From Photobacterium piscicola (GTDB lineage Bacteria; Pseudomonadota; Gammaproteobacteria; Enterobacterales; Vibrionaceae): 64,000 nucleotides of DNA. A program made the translations under genes and the position numbers. Below are positions 48,646-57,973 of this stretch, piece by piece (position 1 is the stretch's first letter; every line of letters starts with the position of its first letter). Below the pieces are notes generated by a model that was not told the origin of the DNA, searched no databases, and saw only the letters and a list, made by a program, of their open reading frames with translations. Location of the stretch: assembly GCF_900166965.1 (NCBI RefSeq), contig NZ_FUZI01000002.1, positions 1 through 64,000 on the forward strand, read 5' to 3'.

Positions 48646-49017
48646 ATGAACAATTTTCAGAGCTATTCTCAGCTCCTTCCTTGCTTTGATTGTCGTAAAA
48701 ATACTGCTGAAGCTGATTTAGGTTGGTTAACACCAACAATGCACGATAGCATTCAACAACAAATTACAGCAATTATCACGGGTAATGCCGCATTTGGTGA
48801 TGATCTTACAGTGGTTATAACTTGTAGCCCAGAAGAGGCACGTGACTACCTATTGTTAAATGCATTTGGTTACACTGAAGATGAGTTAACATCCAGCGGC
48901 ATTGATGCTGATGATCTTAAAGATATTGAACAAGAAATCGCGGCGAGTACCACAGCATTGGGCCAAGTGACTTTAGAGCATGAAATCGCTCTACAAGCTT
49001 GTAGTGCTTGTGAGTAA
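48646..49017 (+). CDS. Double-CxxC small protein, paralogue 1
   Basis: A 123-residue acidic protein, start at 48646 with AGGA eight bases upstream (a TTG 39 bases earlier is not favoured). C-F-D-C near 13-16 and C-S-A-C near the C-terminus (119-122) frame the protein, with A-D-L-G-W-L-T-P near 24-31 and E-A-R-D-Y-L-L-L-N near 66-74. The same framework occurs in the gene at 50456. The paired Cys suggest zinc binding or a redox role. I do not recognise the family. Confidence 0.75.
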   Translation: MNNFQSYSQLLPCFDCRKNTAEADLGWLTPTMHDSIQQQITAIITGNAAFGDDLTVVITCSPEEARDYLLLNAFGYTEDELTSSGIDADDLKDIEQEIAASTTALGQVTLEHEIALQACSACE

Positions 49018-49468
49018 CTATCGGTTATAGCGCCAAACAATAAAGCTGTTAGACTTACTAGCAGCTTTTTTTATATCGTAATCATTATCACAAAGAATGA
49101 CACGGATAATCATCTACAATCTATTCACCGCACGTTTGAGCATTAGAGACATCATTAAAAAATTAGCTGAAATATCAAGCCAAACAATAACACTACGACA
49201 TGCTAATAGTAGATTCCCTATCTCGTTCGTAATCTCACTGTAGGGAATGACGCGTGGTTAGTTTGGATATTCAATGTATAAACATAGTTCTTAATGTTGT
49301 GGCGGAGCCGCTGAAGTGGCATTAGAGGATTTGAACCCGCTTTTATGTAAACGAAAAAAAGCCGCTAATAAATAGCGGCTTTTTAATGTGTGGCGGAGAG
49401 ATAGGGATTTGAACCCGCTTTTATGTAAACGAAAAAAAGCCGCTAATAAATAGCGGCTTTTTAATGTG
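49018..49468. other. Region with tRNA-Ser 3'-end repeats and hairpins
   Basis: No ORF. A terminator (49042-49072, stem AAAGCTGTTAG / CTAGCAGCTTT) ends paralogue 1. A perfect ATTCCCTA / TAGGGAAT stem lies at 49212-49247. From 49300 a 78-bp unit recurs: 3' tRNA-Ser part, a linker, then a terminator. Copies: 49300-49338 (aberrant, extra 13 bp in the acceptor part), 49391-49416 (exact 26-base 3' end), and the real tRNA at 49469. Read on the minus strand these follow the tRNA. Confidence 0.8.
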
Positions 49469-49559
49469 TGGCGGAGAGATAGGGATTTGAACCCTAGATA
49501 CGCTATAAACGTATGCTGGTTTTCAAGACCAGTGCTTTCAACCGCTCAGCCATCTCTCC
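49469..49559 (-). tRNA. tRNA-Ser(TGA)
   Basis: 91 nt with encoded CCA and long variable arm. Anticodon stem CTGGT / ACCAG with loop CTTGAAA, anticodon TGA (reads UCA). T-loop GGGTTCAAATCCC. Acceptor stem GGAGAGA pairs with the 3' end. Two truncated 3' copies follow downstream on its strand. Confidence 0.95.
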
Positions 49560-49639
49560 ATGGCCGCTATAGTAATAATAACCTTATCAATTGTAAAGTC
49601 TTTATAGCGTAACCGCTTAAATATCAGGCAATTATGCGG

Positions 49640-50434
49640 TTATTTTTTTTCAAAACCACAATCAGTTAAAAATCGCATAAAGCCATAGTTTTCTAGCCAT
49701 GCTAATTGCTGTTCAGAGCTGACTAAAAAACGACCACTAAAGTTAACACCATGACCCGACAAGGTTTCTACTTGGTTCTTAACCCGTGGAATAATCAACA
49801 TCCAACGTTCAGTCAGTAAAATATTATAAGGTAGACATTCAGCGAGTCCATTCACTAACTTAGTGGTATTTAACTGTAGAGATTCCATTGCAACTAAATA
49901 ATCAGCATAGAGTTGTTTTGGATTCAGATCTGTATAGACAAACACCACATGTTTAAACGGCAACAATCCATTTACTATCTGAGATTCTAAAGGAATAGCT
50001 GTTCTCACAAGCTGCATGTGGCGATGCATTTGGCTAGAACCAGCATCATGCCCTGCATTAAAGAAACCCAGCACATCACTGCGAGTGATACCTTTAGCCC
50101 ACGCCGTAAAATCAGCTAAAGTTAGCACCGATGTTTGTGGTATATAATCTTTGGCACAAACCAATAAGTGAGGAACTACGATTGGAAAACGATTTAATAA
50201 ACACACATAATCCTTATCCATATCCGTTATATAATCACAATGGGTATATGGTGCAACAAAAGGATCTTGTGCCGAAACAGCAGGAGAATGTTTAATTTTC
50301 ATATTATCAGTAAGTAAATTAACAATATAGTTAACTCCTTGTTGCTGATAAATAATATCGTCGCTCGTTAAAGGTAATAAATCACCACAACCAAGCGCTA
50401 CCTTCGTTTTTTCCTCACAAGCATTCCAAAGCAT
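49640..50434 (-). CDS. Ap4A phosphorylase-like (ATP adenylyltransferase) enzyme
   Basis: A 264-residue HIT-superfamily enzyme. The catalytic motif is F-N-A-G-H-D-A-G-S-S-Q-M-H-R-H-M-Q near 125-141, with the HxHxQ at His137, His139 and Gln141 conserved. Relatives cleave diadenosine tetraphosphate by phosphorolysis. The family is mostly known from yeasts and scattered bacteria. It is co-oriented with the double-CxxC paralogue 21 bp upstream, a probable operon. Confidence 0.78.
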   Translation of the reverse strand: MLWNACEEKTKVALGCGDLLPLTSDDIIYQQQGVNYIVNLLTDNMKIKHSPAVSAQDPFVAPYTHCDYITDMDKDYVCLLNRFPIVVPHLLVCAKDYIPQTSVLTLADFTAWAKGITRSDVLGFFNAGHDAGSSQMHRHMQLVRTAIPLESQIVNGLLPFKHVVFVYTDLNPKQLYADYLVAMESLQLNTTKLVNGLAECLPYNILLTERWMLIIPRVKNQVETLSGHGVNFSGRFLVSSEQQLAWLENYGFMRFLTDCGFEKK

Positions 50435-50455
50435 TATCTTATTCCTACTTTTACA

Positions 50456-50845
50456 TTACGCGTCACTTTCTTGAAAACAATCGTCACAATTTTGCAGTTC
50501 TATTTCATGATTAAAAACAACGACACCTTCAGCTGTCATGTGCTCTGATATTTGATCATCAATATCAGCAATCACCGTTGATTTAATCTTGCCGTGATTA
50601 ATTTCAGGCTCAGAATAGTTATAATAATTTAAAAGTAGGTAATCTTTCGCTTCATCTGCTGTACAAATAACCTGTACGGTAAAATAGGGTTTGTAATCAC
50701 TACTACGTTGCTTCAGCATTACATCAATTTGATCAACAATATCAGCCTTCATGCTTGGCGTTAACCAACCAAGATCAGTTTTAGCCTGATGTACGTGACA
50801 GTTAAAACAAGGCAGTTCATAAGTGTAAAACTGGAAGTTAGTCAT
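50456..50845 (-). CDS. Double-CxxC small protein, paralogue 2
   Basis: A 129-residue paralogue of the protein at 48646: L-P-C-F-N-C near 11-16, K-T-D-L-G-W-L-T-P near 21-29, E-A-K-D-Y-L-L-L-N near 66-74, then C-D-D-C near the end. It lies 21 bp before the Ap4A phosphorylase-like gene and probably shares its transcript. Together the two paralogues flank tRNA-Ser and this enzyme. Confidence 0.75.
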   Translation of the reverse strand: MTNFQFYTYELPCFNCHVHQAKTDLGWLTPSMKADIVDQIDVMLKQRSSDYKPYFTVQVICTADEAKDYLLLNYYNYSEPEINHGKIKSTVIADIDDQISEHMTAEGVVVFNHEIELQNCDDCFQESDA

Positions 50846-50954
50846 ATTCGTTTTCCTTAAATTCCATTCTACTTATAAAATTATGCTTATTTACTTGTTT
50901 TTACTAGCATTAAAAATGCAATGTTGAGTTGTAATTACCGATACCCATCTATTA

Positions 50955-51821
50955 TTAATCTTCAGTACCCACGAGTAATAACTCAAACCGTTCATTGCCT
51001 CGTAAATTTTCAAAATCATCTTCATCAGCGGCCAATTCCCGTAATGATGTACTATCTTTAATCGCACGTTCAAGATCTGATATGGCTTGTTCTTCCACGC
51101 CTAAACAGGCATAGGCACAAGCTCGTTGATATAAAGCATGGGCATTTGTATCATCAACTTCTAAGACTCGATTACACATACTTAATGCCCAGTGAAACTC
51201 TCGCATTTCCATTGTGGCGTCAGCTTTATAAGTTAATGCTTCTAAATCACCAGGGCGAACTTTTAATATTTCGTCATAGATTTCTAATTTTTGCTCTGGT
51301 GTTTGAGAGCTTTGCGCTCGAAGCCATAAATTATGTACTTCGTTGATTTTTTCTATTTCACGGTTATTTTCACTAATAATGCGCGTTTTACGCTTTAAAT
51401 CCCGTTCTAGCGCTTTAAATTTTTGCTCATAACTTTCAGAAATATCTTTTAATTGTACTTCTGCCATGCGTTTAGTATTTTCTTTTATTTCACGCATTGA
51501 TTGCCAGCCAATAAGCGCGATGAGAGAAGCAACACCTGCAATAATATAGAAAAAGTAAGTGACAGTAACATTTGCGTAATTCATTGATTTATCAGCAACA
51601 GATAGTTCTCTATCCGTTATATCTCGCGTAATTCGTCGTTCAAGATCTTGCTGATCCATTCGAAGAGACTTCAATTCATCAAGCACATACCGTTCAATCA
51701 TTGGCTTTTCATAAATACTCTGTTCGGAATAAGGTTTTGCTTCATCTCCATTAGCTGCATGAACAATCGACACAGGAAGCATAAAACAAAACATTACAAT
51801 TCCTAACAGCATTTTAAACAT
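50955..51821 (-). CDS. Membrane-anchored TPR protein
   Basis: A 288-residue protein: signal peptide (about 1-22), a short charged region, a membrane helix near 82-104, a coiled coil (about 115-160; K-x-x-E-R-D-L-K-R-K), then three TPR-like helical repeats (about 170-265). TPR proteins are adaptors for complexes. No enzymatic domain. Start at 51821 chosen because AAAGG precedes it; two more ATGs follow within 20 codons. Confidence 0.72.
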   Translation of the reverse strand: MFKMLLGIVMFCFMLPVSIVHAANGDEAKPYSEQSIYEKPMIERYVLDELKSLRMDQQDLERRITRDITDRELSVADKSMNYANVTVTYFFYIIAGVASLIALIGWQSMREIKENTKRMAEVQLKDISESYEQKFKALERDLKRKTRIISENNREIEKINEVHNLWLRAQSSQTPEQKLEIYDEILKVRPGDLEALTYKADATMEMREFHWALSMCNRVLEVDDTNAHALYQRACAYACLGVEEQAISDLERAIKDSTSLRELAADEDDFENLRGNERFELLLVGTED

Positions 51822-52086
51822 AAGTGGCAACCTTTCACTAATAAACAAGCATGACAATAAAATGATAAATAAACATAACATCTTTCATTTTTCACATTGT
51901 CATATTTAGATTTAAAATCAATAAAGCACGAAAAAACATCATATTTTAAAAAAAATTAGCAGCAAAATCTCGTTTTAGCAAAAAAGTATCAAGGATTGAT
52001 GATTAATTACTATCAAATGAAAAATACGTTCTAGGCTTATTAATACTAACAATTAACCTTTTAGATATGGATATACAGGAGAGTAT

Positions 52087-52185
52087 ATGAAGAATAAAAC
52101 GGATAAATCATTATGGTTAATTCCAGTGAGCATTAGCTTATTAATCGCACTTTTAGGCTCTATTATACTAATTCCTATGATGTAA
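52087..52185 (+). CDS. 32-residue single-helix membrane protein
   Basis: A 32-codon ORF with a strong ribosome-binding site (AGGAGAG, five bases before ATG). Composition is a charged N-terminus (K-N-K-T-D-K) followed by one hydrophobic helix of about 20 residues rich in Leu, Ile. It lies on the opposite strand, 82 bp after the wza terminator region begins and 200 bp from the TPR gene. Probably real by its RBS and membrane pattern; too short for homology judgement. Confidence 0.55.
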   Translation: MKNKTDKSLWLIPVSISLLIALLGSIILIPMM

Positions 52186-52273
52186 CGTCATCATTAGAGA
52201 CTTTTCTGTTTCTTTTTTTATTATCGACTATATACAGACTCAATAATGACATCCGCTCTCTTTCAATACATAA

Positions 52274-52304
52274 AAAAAGGGATGCTATCTAAGCATCCCT
52301 TTTT
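52274..52304 (-). terminator. Terminator of the Wza-like gene
   Basis: Stem AAAAAGGGATGCT / AGCATCCCTTTTT with T run on the minus strand. Confidence 0.9.
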
Positions 52305-52331
52305 ATATATCATTAACTATTTCGTACTAAC

Positions 52332-53480
52332 CTATTTAAGGTTGGTGTAATAGTTAAGACCTTCTGATAGATTGTTAAAGCCATCAATAGTAGGAACAAT
52401 CTGACGAATAACACGGTTCCAACGTGCGATTGGTGCTGCTGTTACATATACAATATCGTATGGCTGCAATTCAAACTCAGTACCAATAACCAAGGCTGTT
52501 GCATCTTTAATATTTAATTGGTAAATATCTGCAATAGTCTTATCTTTCGCATTGGTCTTAGCTGCGTTACGAGTTGAACGAATAACGAAGATACCAGTAG
52601 CATCAGCTTCAAGCTCATTAATACCACCAACGTTACTTAATGCTTCTGTTAAGCTCATACCTGCACGGTCAATCTTCAGTAACTTAGGCTGATTAACTTC
52701 GCCCATCACAAAGACTTTTTGATCATCATTACGTGGTACATGGATGATATCGCCATTTTTCAATAAGCGGTTTTCAAGTAAATCACCACGTTGCATTAAC
52801 GCGTATAGTGAAATTCTCTGGTCTTTACCATCACGTGTTAATGTCACATTACGCCAATCAGCATCAGCAGCTAAACCACCTGACTTATCGATCGCATCAA
52901 GTAATGTAAGAGGTACATTGCTAATAGGTTGTTGCCCTGGTGTTTTAACTTCACCAGTAACATATGCTTTTTGAGATCGGAAAGATGCCACGTTCACATC
53001 TACTTGAGGACTTTCAATATAAGCTGATAAGCGATTAGAAATGATCTTACGCACTTCAGAAACTGTTTTACCTTCTACATATACTTTACCAATATATGGA
53101 TAGAAGATAGTTCCATCAGCATGCACCCAGTTACCCGCTTCACTTGCACTACGATATGCACCAGCAGGAATAGTTAATTCAGGGTGATCCCAAATAGTAA
53201 CGTTTAAAATATCGCCAGGGCCAATATGGTATTCATAATTTGCTAACTCAGCTTCCAAACGTGGATTTTGCTCAGCTTTTACCTTTGGAAGGCGATACTG
53301 GTTTACAGTATTAGCCGTCAGAGGATAAACATTTACACGATCAGATAAATCAGTGCTATCACCATCAGCAACAGCCACAACATGCTTACCATCAAGCGAT
53401 AAGTTTGAACCCGGAACAGTACACCCAGCTAACGTCGATGAGATTAATGCCGCTATTAGAATTTTCTTTGTTAAATCCAT
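52332..53480 (-). CDS. Wza-type polysaccharide export lipoprotein
   Basis: A 382-residue outer-membrane export channel of the Wza family with a lipobox (L-A-G-C, Cys20). Order: polysaccharide export domain with [11 protein letters not shown] near 85-95, then SLBB domains (about 180-330), and a C-terminal amphipathic helix region. In capsule clusters wza is followed by wzb and wzc; neither is here: the gene ends in a terminator and is preceded by a 1.5-kb gap. It is an orphan copy. Confidence 0.85.
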   Translation of the reverse strand: MDLTKKILIAALISSTLAGCTVPGSNLSLDGKHVVAVADGDSTDLSDRVNVYPLTANTVNQYRLPKVKAEQNPRLEAELANYEYHIGPGDILNVTIWDHPELTIPAGAYRSASEAGNWVHADGTIFYPYIGKVYVEGKTVSEVRKIISNRLSAYIESPQVDVNVASFRSQKAYVTGEVKTPGQQPISNVPLTLLDAIDKSGGLAADADWRNVTLTRDGKDQRISLYALMQRGDLLENRLLKNGDIIHVPRNDDQKVFVMGEVNQPKLLKIDRAGMSLTEALSNVGGINELEADATGIFVIRSTRNAAKTNAKDKTIADIYQLNIKDATALVIGTEFELQPYDIVYVTAAPIARWNRVIRQIVPTIDGFNNLSEGLNYYTNLK

Positions 53481-54894
53481 TATAAATTCACATATGTTGT
53501 TAAAATAAACTATCGTAATCCACTTCTATGTGAATAATTATTCAGCAATAGCAGTATGACTACAATAACTATAGATCAATTATTGATTACGATGATTAAT
53601 ACCTAAAGTTTTATTCTTATCAAATTGTAATATGATTTCAATTTCGAAAAAACCTGGGGATCCAGCTACATTACTGAATAGATATCCCCATTAAGCTTAT
53701 GCTAGGTAAATTAGTGTTCGTTATAAATCATATAAAAATGAGCAAATAACCAAACCCATATTCTATCTTTTTTATACCGACACTCATACCTTAATGGATC
53801 AACATTTAAATATCAAAATAGCAATCCGTAATAACTTTGTATTATTAAAATTCAAACTCATGCATTATAAAACATTTACTATGTAAACATGTCACCTCAT
53901 AACAACAATTAAACTAATTTACTGTAATTATAAGTTAAACAAATACACTCTCTTAATGTGTACCAGCAATGTTGTAAAATACTTTTTAAATCTGAGCCTA
54001 ATAATATTATATTAGTTAAAAAACAGCCATTAAATTAAAATATTAAATTAAAATAAAATAAAAAGCACATTTATCACAATCAAAAAAATAAATAAAAACA
54101 TATAGTTAACGCAATATTCAATATAAAAAAGGAAAAACACACCCCAATAACACTTAATCCCTATCATCCCAATTTTTCTGATTTTCAGATTAAATCAGGC
54201 TTAATACATTACAAAATCAAATCCAATCATAACTACCAATAATTACCAATGATATAATGGTTATTGTTATATCTGTTATAAAAACACAACGCCTATATTT
54301 TATACACCCGTCGATGACCCATATATTCTAAAATACACCTTAAATTTAAATATATACGATAAAAACAAAGTCATTTATAGCTTGCTATAACAGAATAGTA
54401 ATTATGTATATAAATAATTCCAAATTACCATTGCCTATCAATTTGAAATTTTTGTTTACAAATTACGACCTTGTTACATAAGCCAATAACAACTTAGTTT
54501 TATACTTCCTATTTATTCTACTTATTATTTTTTGAGTGTTTTCGATATGCTTTAACTTTTATATTATACAAAAACACTCATCATAATTAGGTGCTAACAT
54601 CTAACTCAGCCAACACATCAACCATCATTTATTTGAATGTCTTTGTCAGTATTAAACGTGAATTCAAATAATCAATACAACATATTTTTGTAGGTAATAG
54701 CTTGACGAAGTAAACCGATAACTTGGCAAAAAACAGGCACAGATATGCTCTTGCCGGCGTTTTATGACGGCTTATTGTCTTTATTAAAGCAACTTTAATC
54801 ATTGCTGTTGTTCAATACTTATTCAAATTATAAGAAGTTATTCAACTTAATTTCTGGTATGTAGGAAGCCAAGAAATGAGTAAGTAATAAACAT
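53481..54894. other. 1.4-kb AT-rich gap upstream of wza
   Basis: Very AT-rich with almost no coding sense; it presumably carries the wza promoter. A stem TGGGGAT / ATCCCCA lies near 53653-53690. The part 54629-54830 differs in base composition and reading-frame structure: it contains a 57-codon frame on the minus strand. I see no JUMPstart/ops motif or transposase. Confidence 0.5.
54629..54802 (-). CDS. Doubtful 57-residue ORF in the gap
   Basis: An ATG-started frame of 57 residues, basic and hydrophobic (L-C-L-F-F-A-K-L near 21-28), without a convincing ribosome-binding site. It sits in the only more GC-balanced patch of the gap. It could be a remnant of a mobile element or a chance frame; no family is recognised. 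Confidence 0.2.
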   Translation of the reverse strand: MIKVALIKTISRHKTPARAYLCLFFAKLSVYFVKLLPTKICCIDYLNSRLILTKTFK

Positions 54895-54951
54895 AAAAAG
54901 CCCTCAGTTAAAATACTTTCAGCGAGAAAATGTTTTAACTGAGGGCTTTTT
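54895..54951. terminator. Strong bidirectional terminator near htpX
   Basis: A 19-bp perfect stem (54895-54913 with 54933-54951, GCCCTCAGTT core) with T/A runs on both ends, just past htpX on the minus strand. Confidence 0.85.
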
Positions 54952-54979
54952 GTTGAGCGATAGTTAAATCAATGAATAA

Positions 54980-55864
54980 TTACTTTACGTACTCACCACG
55001 ACGTAACGCATCAATACGTTTTTCTAACGGCGGATGGGTCATAAATAGTTCAGATAATGACTTCTTACCATTAATACCAAATGCCATCATTGAACCTTCT
55101 AAATGTGGCTCTTGGCTCACTTTTAAACGCTCAAGTGCTGCAATCATTTTGTCACGACCCACTAACTTTGCAGAACCCGCATCAGCATAAAACTCACGAT
55201 GACGGCTATACCACATTGTCAGAATACTCGCGAGGAAACCAAACAACACTTCCATAATTGAAGATACGATAAAGTAGGTCATATAACTACCACCACCCTC
55301 ACCATCTTCACTATTACTATTAACACCACTAATAGCACCAGCAACAAGACGAGAAACAAAGATGACAAAGGTATTTACCACACCTTGCATTAAGGTCATC
55401 GTTACCATATCACCATTAGCAACGTGACTGATTTCGTGGGCTAATACAGCTTCAGCCTCATCACGTGTCATGCTATGCAGTAAACCTGTTGATACAGCAA
55501 CTAACGAATCATCACGTTTTGCTCCAGTTGCAAAAGCGTTAATATCTGGCGCATCATAAATAGCCACGGTAGGCATACCAATACCCGCTTGTTCTGCTTG
55601 ACGAGCAACAGTATTGATTAGCCAATGTTCAGTCTCATTACGCGGGTGTTCAATTACAACACCACCTACTGAGCGTAAAGCCATCGACTTTGACATCATT
55701 AAAGAAATTAATGAACCACCGAAACCAAACAAAGCCGCCATTACTAACAATCCAGAAAGGCTGCCTGGTTGCATTCCTGTTACCGCATAAACAATGTTAA
55801 GTACAATACTGAACACCAACATTACGGCAAGGTTTGTTGCTAGAAACAACGCAATACGTTTCAT
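54980..55864 (-). CDS. htpX: Membrane zinc metalloprotease HtpX
   Basis: A 294-residue inner-membrane protease (M48, E. coli 293) involved in quality control of misfolded membrane proteins. Four helices are predicted: two near 5-50, two near 150-215. The zinc motif is A-H-E-I-S-H near 138-143, with a further Glu in S-R-H-R-E-F near 218. I use the start M-K-R-I-A-L (55864), which matches the family, over the ATG at 55873, which sits 3 bases from GGAG. Confidence 0.93.
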   Translation of the reverse strand: MKRIALFLATNLAVMLVFSIVLNIVYAVTGMQPGSLSGLLVMAALFGFGGSLISLMMSKSMALRSVGGVVIEHPRNETEHWLINTVARQAEQAGIGMPTVAIYDAPDINAFATGAKRDDSLVAVSTGLLHSMTRDEAEAVLAHEISHVANGDMVTMTLMQGVVNTFVIFVSRLVAGAISGVNSNSEDGEGGGSYMTYFIVSSIMEVLFGFLASILTMWYSRHREFYADAGSAKLVGRDKMIAALERLKVSQEPHLEGSMMAFGINGKKSLSELFMTHPPLEKRIDALRRGEYVK

Positions 55865-56247
55865 ATCTATCATCTACTCCATTTGAAAGGATATTATTTG
55901 TTTGGATTTATACCTTATAAGACTCTGTTTTCTCATCGTCTTGGTACATTCAAGCAACTATTACCTACTATATTCGAATAATATGGCTGTAAATTAAAGT
56001 GTTAAATTGTTACTAATTCTTATTAAATTCGAATTTATCTTATATAGCGACAAAATAAGTATAAAATATAGCTAGTAACCATTAAAAACTAACAATTAAA
56101 TTACACTTAATCTTTTTAGATCCACATAATTATTAAAATAAAGGTTGATTAGACTTTGGTCGTATTGCTTTCATAGCATAAGTCGATTATTGTTGATGTA
56201 TTGTTATGAAACAGCACACACAAAGAAAAATGAAACAGGGAGGGTTC
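55865..56247. other. Intergenic region htpX / small gene
   Basis: About 380 bp of AT-rich DNA between divergent genes. No ORF or clear regulatory repeat; it should hold the htpX and downstream promoters. Confidence 0.5.
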
Positions 56248-56412
56248 ATGGTTAATAATGAAAGTTATCAAGTTGCTATAGATATTTTACGTTGCCATCT
56301 TGGAATGTCCATGGATGAAGCACGTAAAGAACTAGGCCTTGATCAAGCGGCGAATCCAACGCCAACAACAGAAACACCAGAAATACTGATTGGGCTTAAT
56401 TCACCTAATTAG
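56248..56412 (+). CDS. Small hypothetical protein
   Basis: A 54-residue soluble protein from the ATG at 56248, supported by an unusually strong GGGAGG ribosome-binding site; a frame extending to 56206 is not favoured. It reads S-Y-Q-V-A-I-D-I-L near 5-13, then an M-S-M-D-E-A-R-K-E-L helix. No family recognised. Followed by a terminator. Confidence 0.6.
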   Translation: MVNNESYQVAIDILRCHLGMSMDEARKELGLDQAANPTPTTETPEILIGLNSPN

Positions 56413-56430
56413 TTTATCTCTATCAATTAA

Positions 56431-56459
56431 AACAAAAGGCACATAACGTGCCTTTTGTT
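56431..56459. terminator. Bidirectional terminator, small gene / bioD
   Basis: 12-bp stem AACAAAAGGCAC / GTGCCTTTTGTT, 5-base loop, T-rich tails. Confidence 0.85.
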
Positions 56460-56478
56460 GTTTTTATTATCGCTATTT

Positions 56479-57156
56479 TTAGCTCAATGTTGCCAAATCA
56501 ATATATACACCTAGATTTACCGCTTGATTATCAGGTAAGTAAGGAATTTCAGCTATTTTCTTACCTGGTAACTGTTGCTCTAACCACATTATCATCGCTG
56601 TATAATTATCCGTTTTAGGTTCGGTACAATTTGCAATCCATCCTACGATTGTTAGTCCATCAGCTTGAATTGCTTCTGCTGTTAATAACGCATGGTTTAA
56701 GCAACCAAGTTTGATACCTACCACTATAATCACAGGTAACTGCTCTTGCTTTACCCACGACGACAAATAATCGGTGTTATTTACAGGTACTCGCCACCCT
56801 CCCGCTCCTTCAATCAGCACACAATCAGATTTAGTTTTAAGGTGTACTAAACCTTGCGATAATATTTTAAACTCAATGATTTTGCGTTCTTCTGCTGCTG
56901 CAATATGAGGAGATACAGGGCGATAAAAACGGTAAGGATTAACTTCATCATAAGTCACGCTAACCGATGATGCTTGTTGCAGTAATAAAGCATCACTATT
57001 TCGTAATCCTTGTGGTGTTCTATCACAACCAGAAGCAATGGGTTTATACCCTACCATCGCGATACCTGCCTGCTCCGCAGCATTCAAAATGGCACAACTG
57101 CAAACAGTTTTACCGACATCGGTATCTGTTCCTGTCACAAAATACGCTTTATGCAT
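56479..57156 (-). CDS. bioD: Dethiobiotin synthetase
   Basis: A 225-residue ATP-dependent enzyme making dethiobiotin from 7,8-diaminopelargonate and CO2; same length as E. coli BioD. P-loop G-T-D-T-D-V-G-K-T is at 8-16. Last of bioBFCD; its ATG overlaps the bioC end by 8 bp with GGAG upstream. Confidence 0.95.
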   Translation of the reverse strand: MHKAYFVTGTDTDVGKTVCSCAILNAAEQAGIAMVGYKPIASGCDRTPQGLRNSDALLLQQASSVSVTYDEVNPYRFYRPVSPHIAAAEERKIIEFKILSQGLVHLKTKSDCVLIEGAGGWRVPVNNTDYLSSWVKQEQLPVIIVVGIKLGCLNHALLTAEAIQADGLTIVGWIANCTEPKTDNYTAMIMWLEQQLPGKKIAEIPYLPDNQAVNLGVYIDLATLS

Positions 57157-57973
57157 TTTTTAATACTCCAAAACACACCTGATAGGTTGCAGGCAATAAT
57201 CCGTTATCTAATCGAAAATAATCGTAGGCATGCTCTAACTCAATGAACGTTTGTCGCCCAATTAACCCCGCTTGACGCTGTTGCTGTAAATGGGTAGCAC
57301 CAATACCTTTTAAATCTCGCATCAATTTCATTGCGGAGGAGTAATATACTGTTACTGAGTTACATTCTAATGTTTCAATCATTAAGCCCGATTGTGCAAT
57401 TTCAGCTTCAATGCGCTGTTGTGTCTTAAACCTATTAACATGTGGCTTATCATCAATCTGTGACCATGCGTGTTTAAGCTCATTTAATGAACCTTCAATT
57501 AATGTGGTAAAGAAAATAGCACCATCTGATTTAACAACTCGTTGTAACTCTCGTAACGGCACACTTAAATCATCACACCATTGTAATGCTAAATTACTAA
57601 ATGCGTAATCATAGCTATCATTTGCCATCACAATATTTTCAGCATCGGTATATAAATACTGGCAATGAACGCCACATCGTTGCTGCGCCTGTAATAACAT
57701 TTCAGCAGAGATATCTGCCGCCGTTACTTCAAATCCTTGGTGGTGTAACTCATAACTGAAATATCCAGTTCCACACCCAACATCAATCACTGATAGTTTA
57801 GCGGGTTGCACCTGCTGCTTTGGCATTAATGCAATTAATTGATGCCCAACTTGGCGTTGAAATGCAGCTGATTTATCGTAATGCGGGGCGGCACGTCCAA
57901 AAGCATTCGCTATCGACAACTTCTTTGATTGTTCAATTAAAAATGCAGCATTAGTTTGTTTATCATCCAGCAT
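57149..57973 (-). CDS. bioC: Malonyl-ACP O-methyltransferase
   Basis: A 274-residue class I SAM methyltransferase that methylates malonyl-ACP to disguise it for pimelate synthesis. The SAM loop is V-I-D-V-G-C-G-T-G-Y near 60-70. I choose the ATG at 57973 (M-L-D-D) with GAGG six bases before, rather than 57985. It overlaps the bioF end by 11 bp. Confidence 0.9.
   Translation of the reverse strand: MLDDKQTNAAFLIEQSKKLSIANAFGRAAPHYDKSAAFQRQVGHQLIALMPKQQVQPAKLSVIDVGCGTGYFSYELHHQGFEVTAADISAEMLLQAQQRCGVHCQYLYTDAENIVMANDSYDYAFSNLALQWCDDLSVPLRELQRVVKSDGAIFFTTLIEGSLNELKHAWSQIDDKPHVNRFKTQQRIEAEIAQSGLMIETLECNSVTVYYSSAMKLMRDLKGIGATHLQQQRQAGLIGRQTFIELEHAYDYFRLDNGLLPATYQVCFGVLKNA

Noticed and set aside
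53481-54628. CRISPR array, phage or insertion sequence in the long gap
   Set aside because: No regular direct repeats with spacers, no integrase or transposase frame, no terminal inverted repeats were seen.
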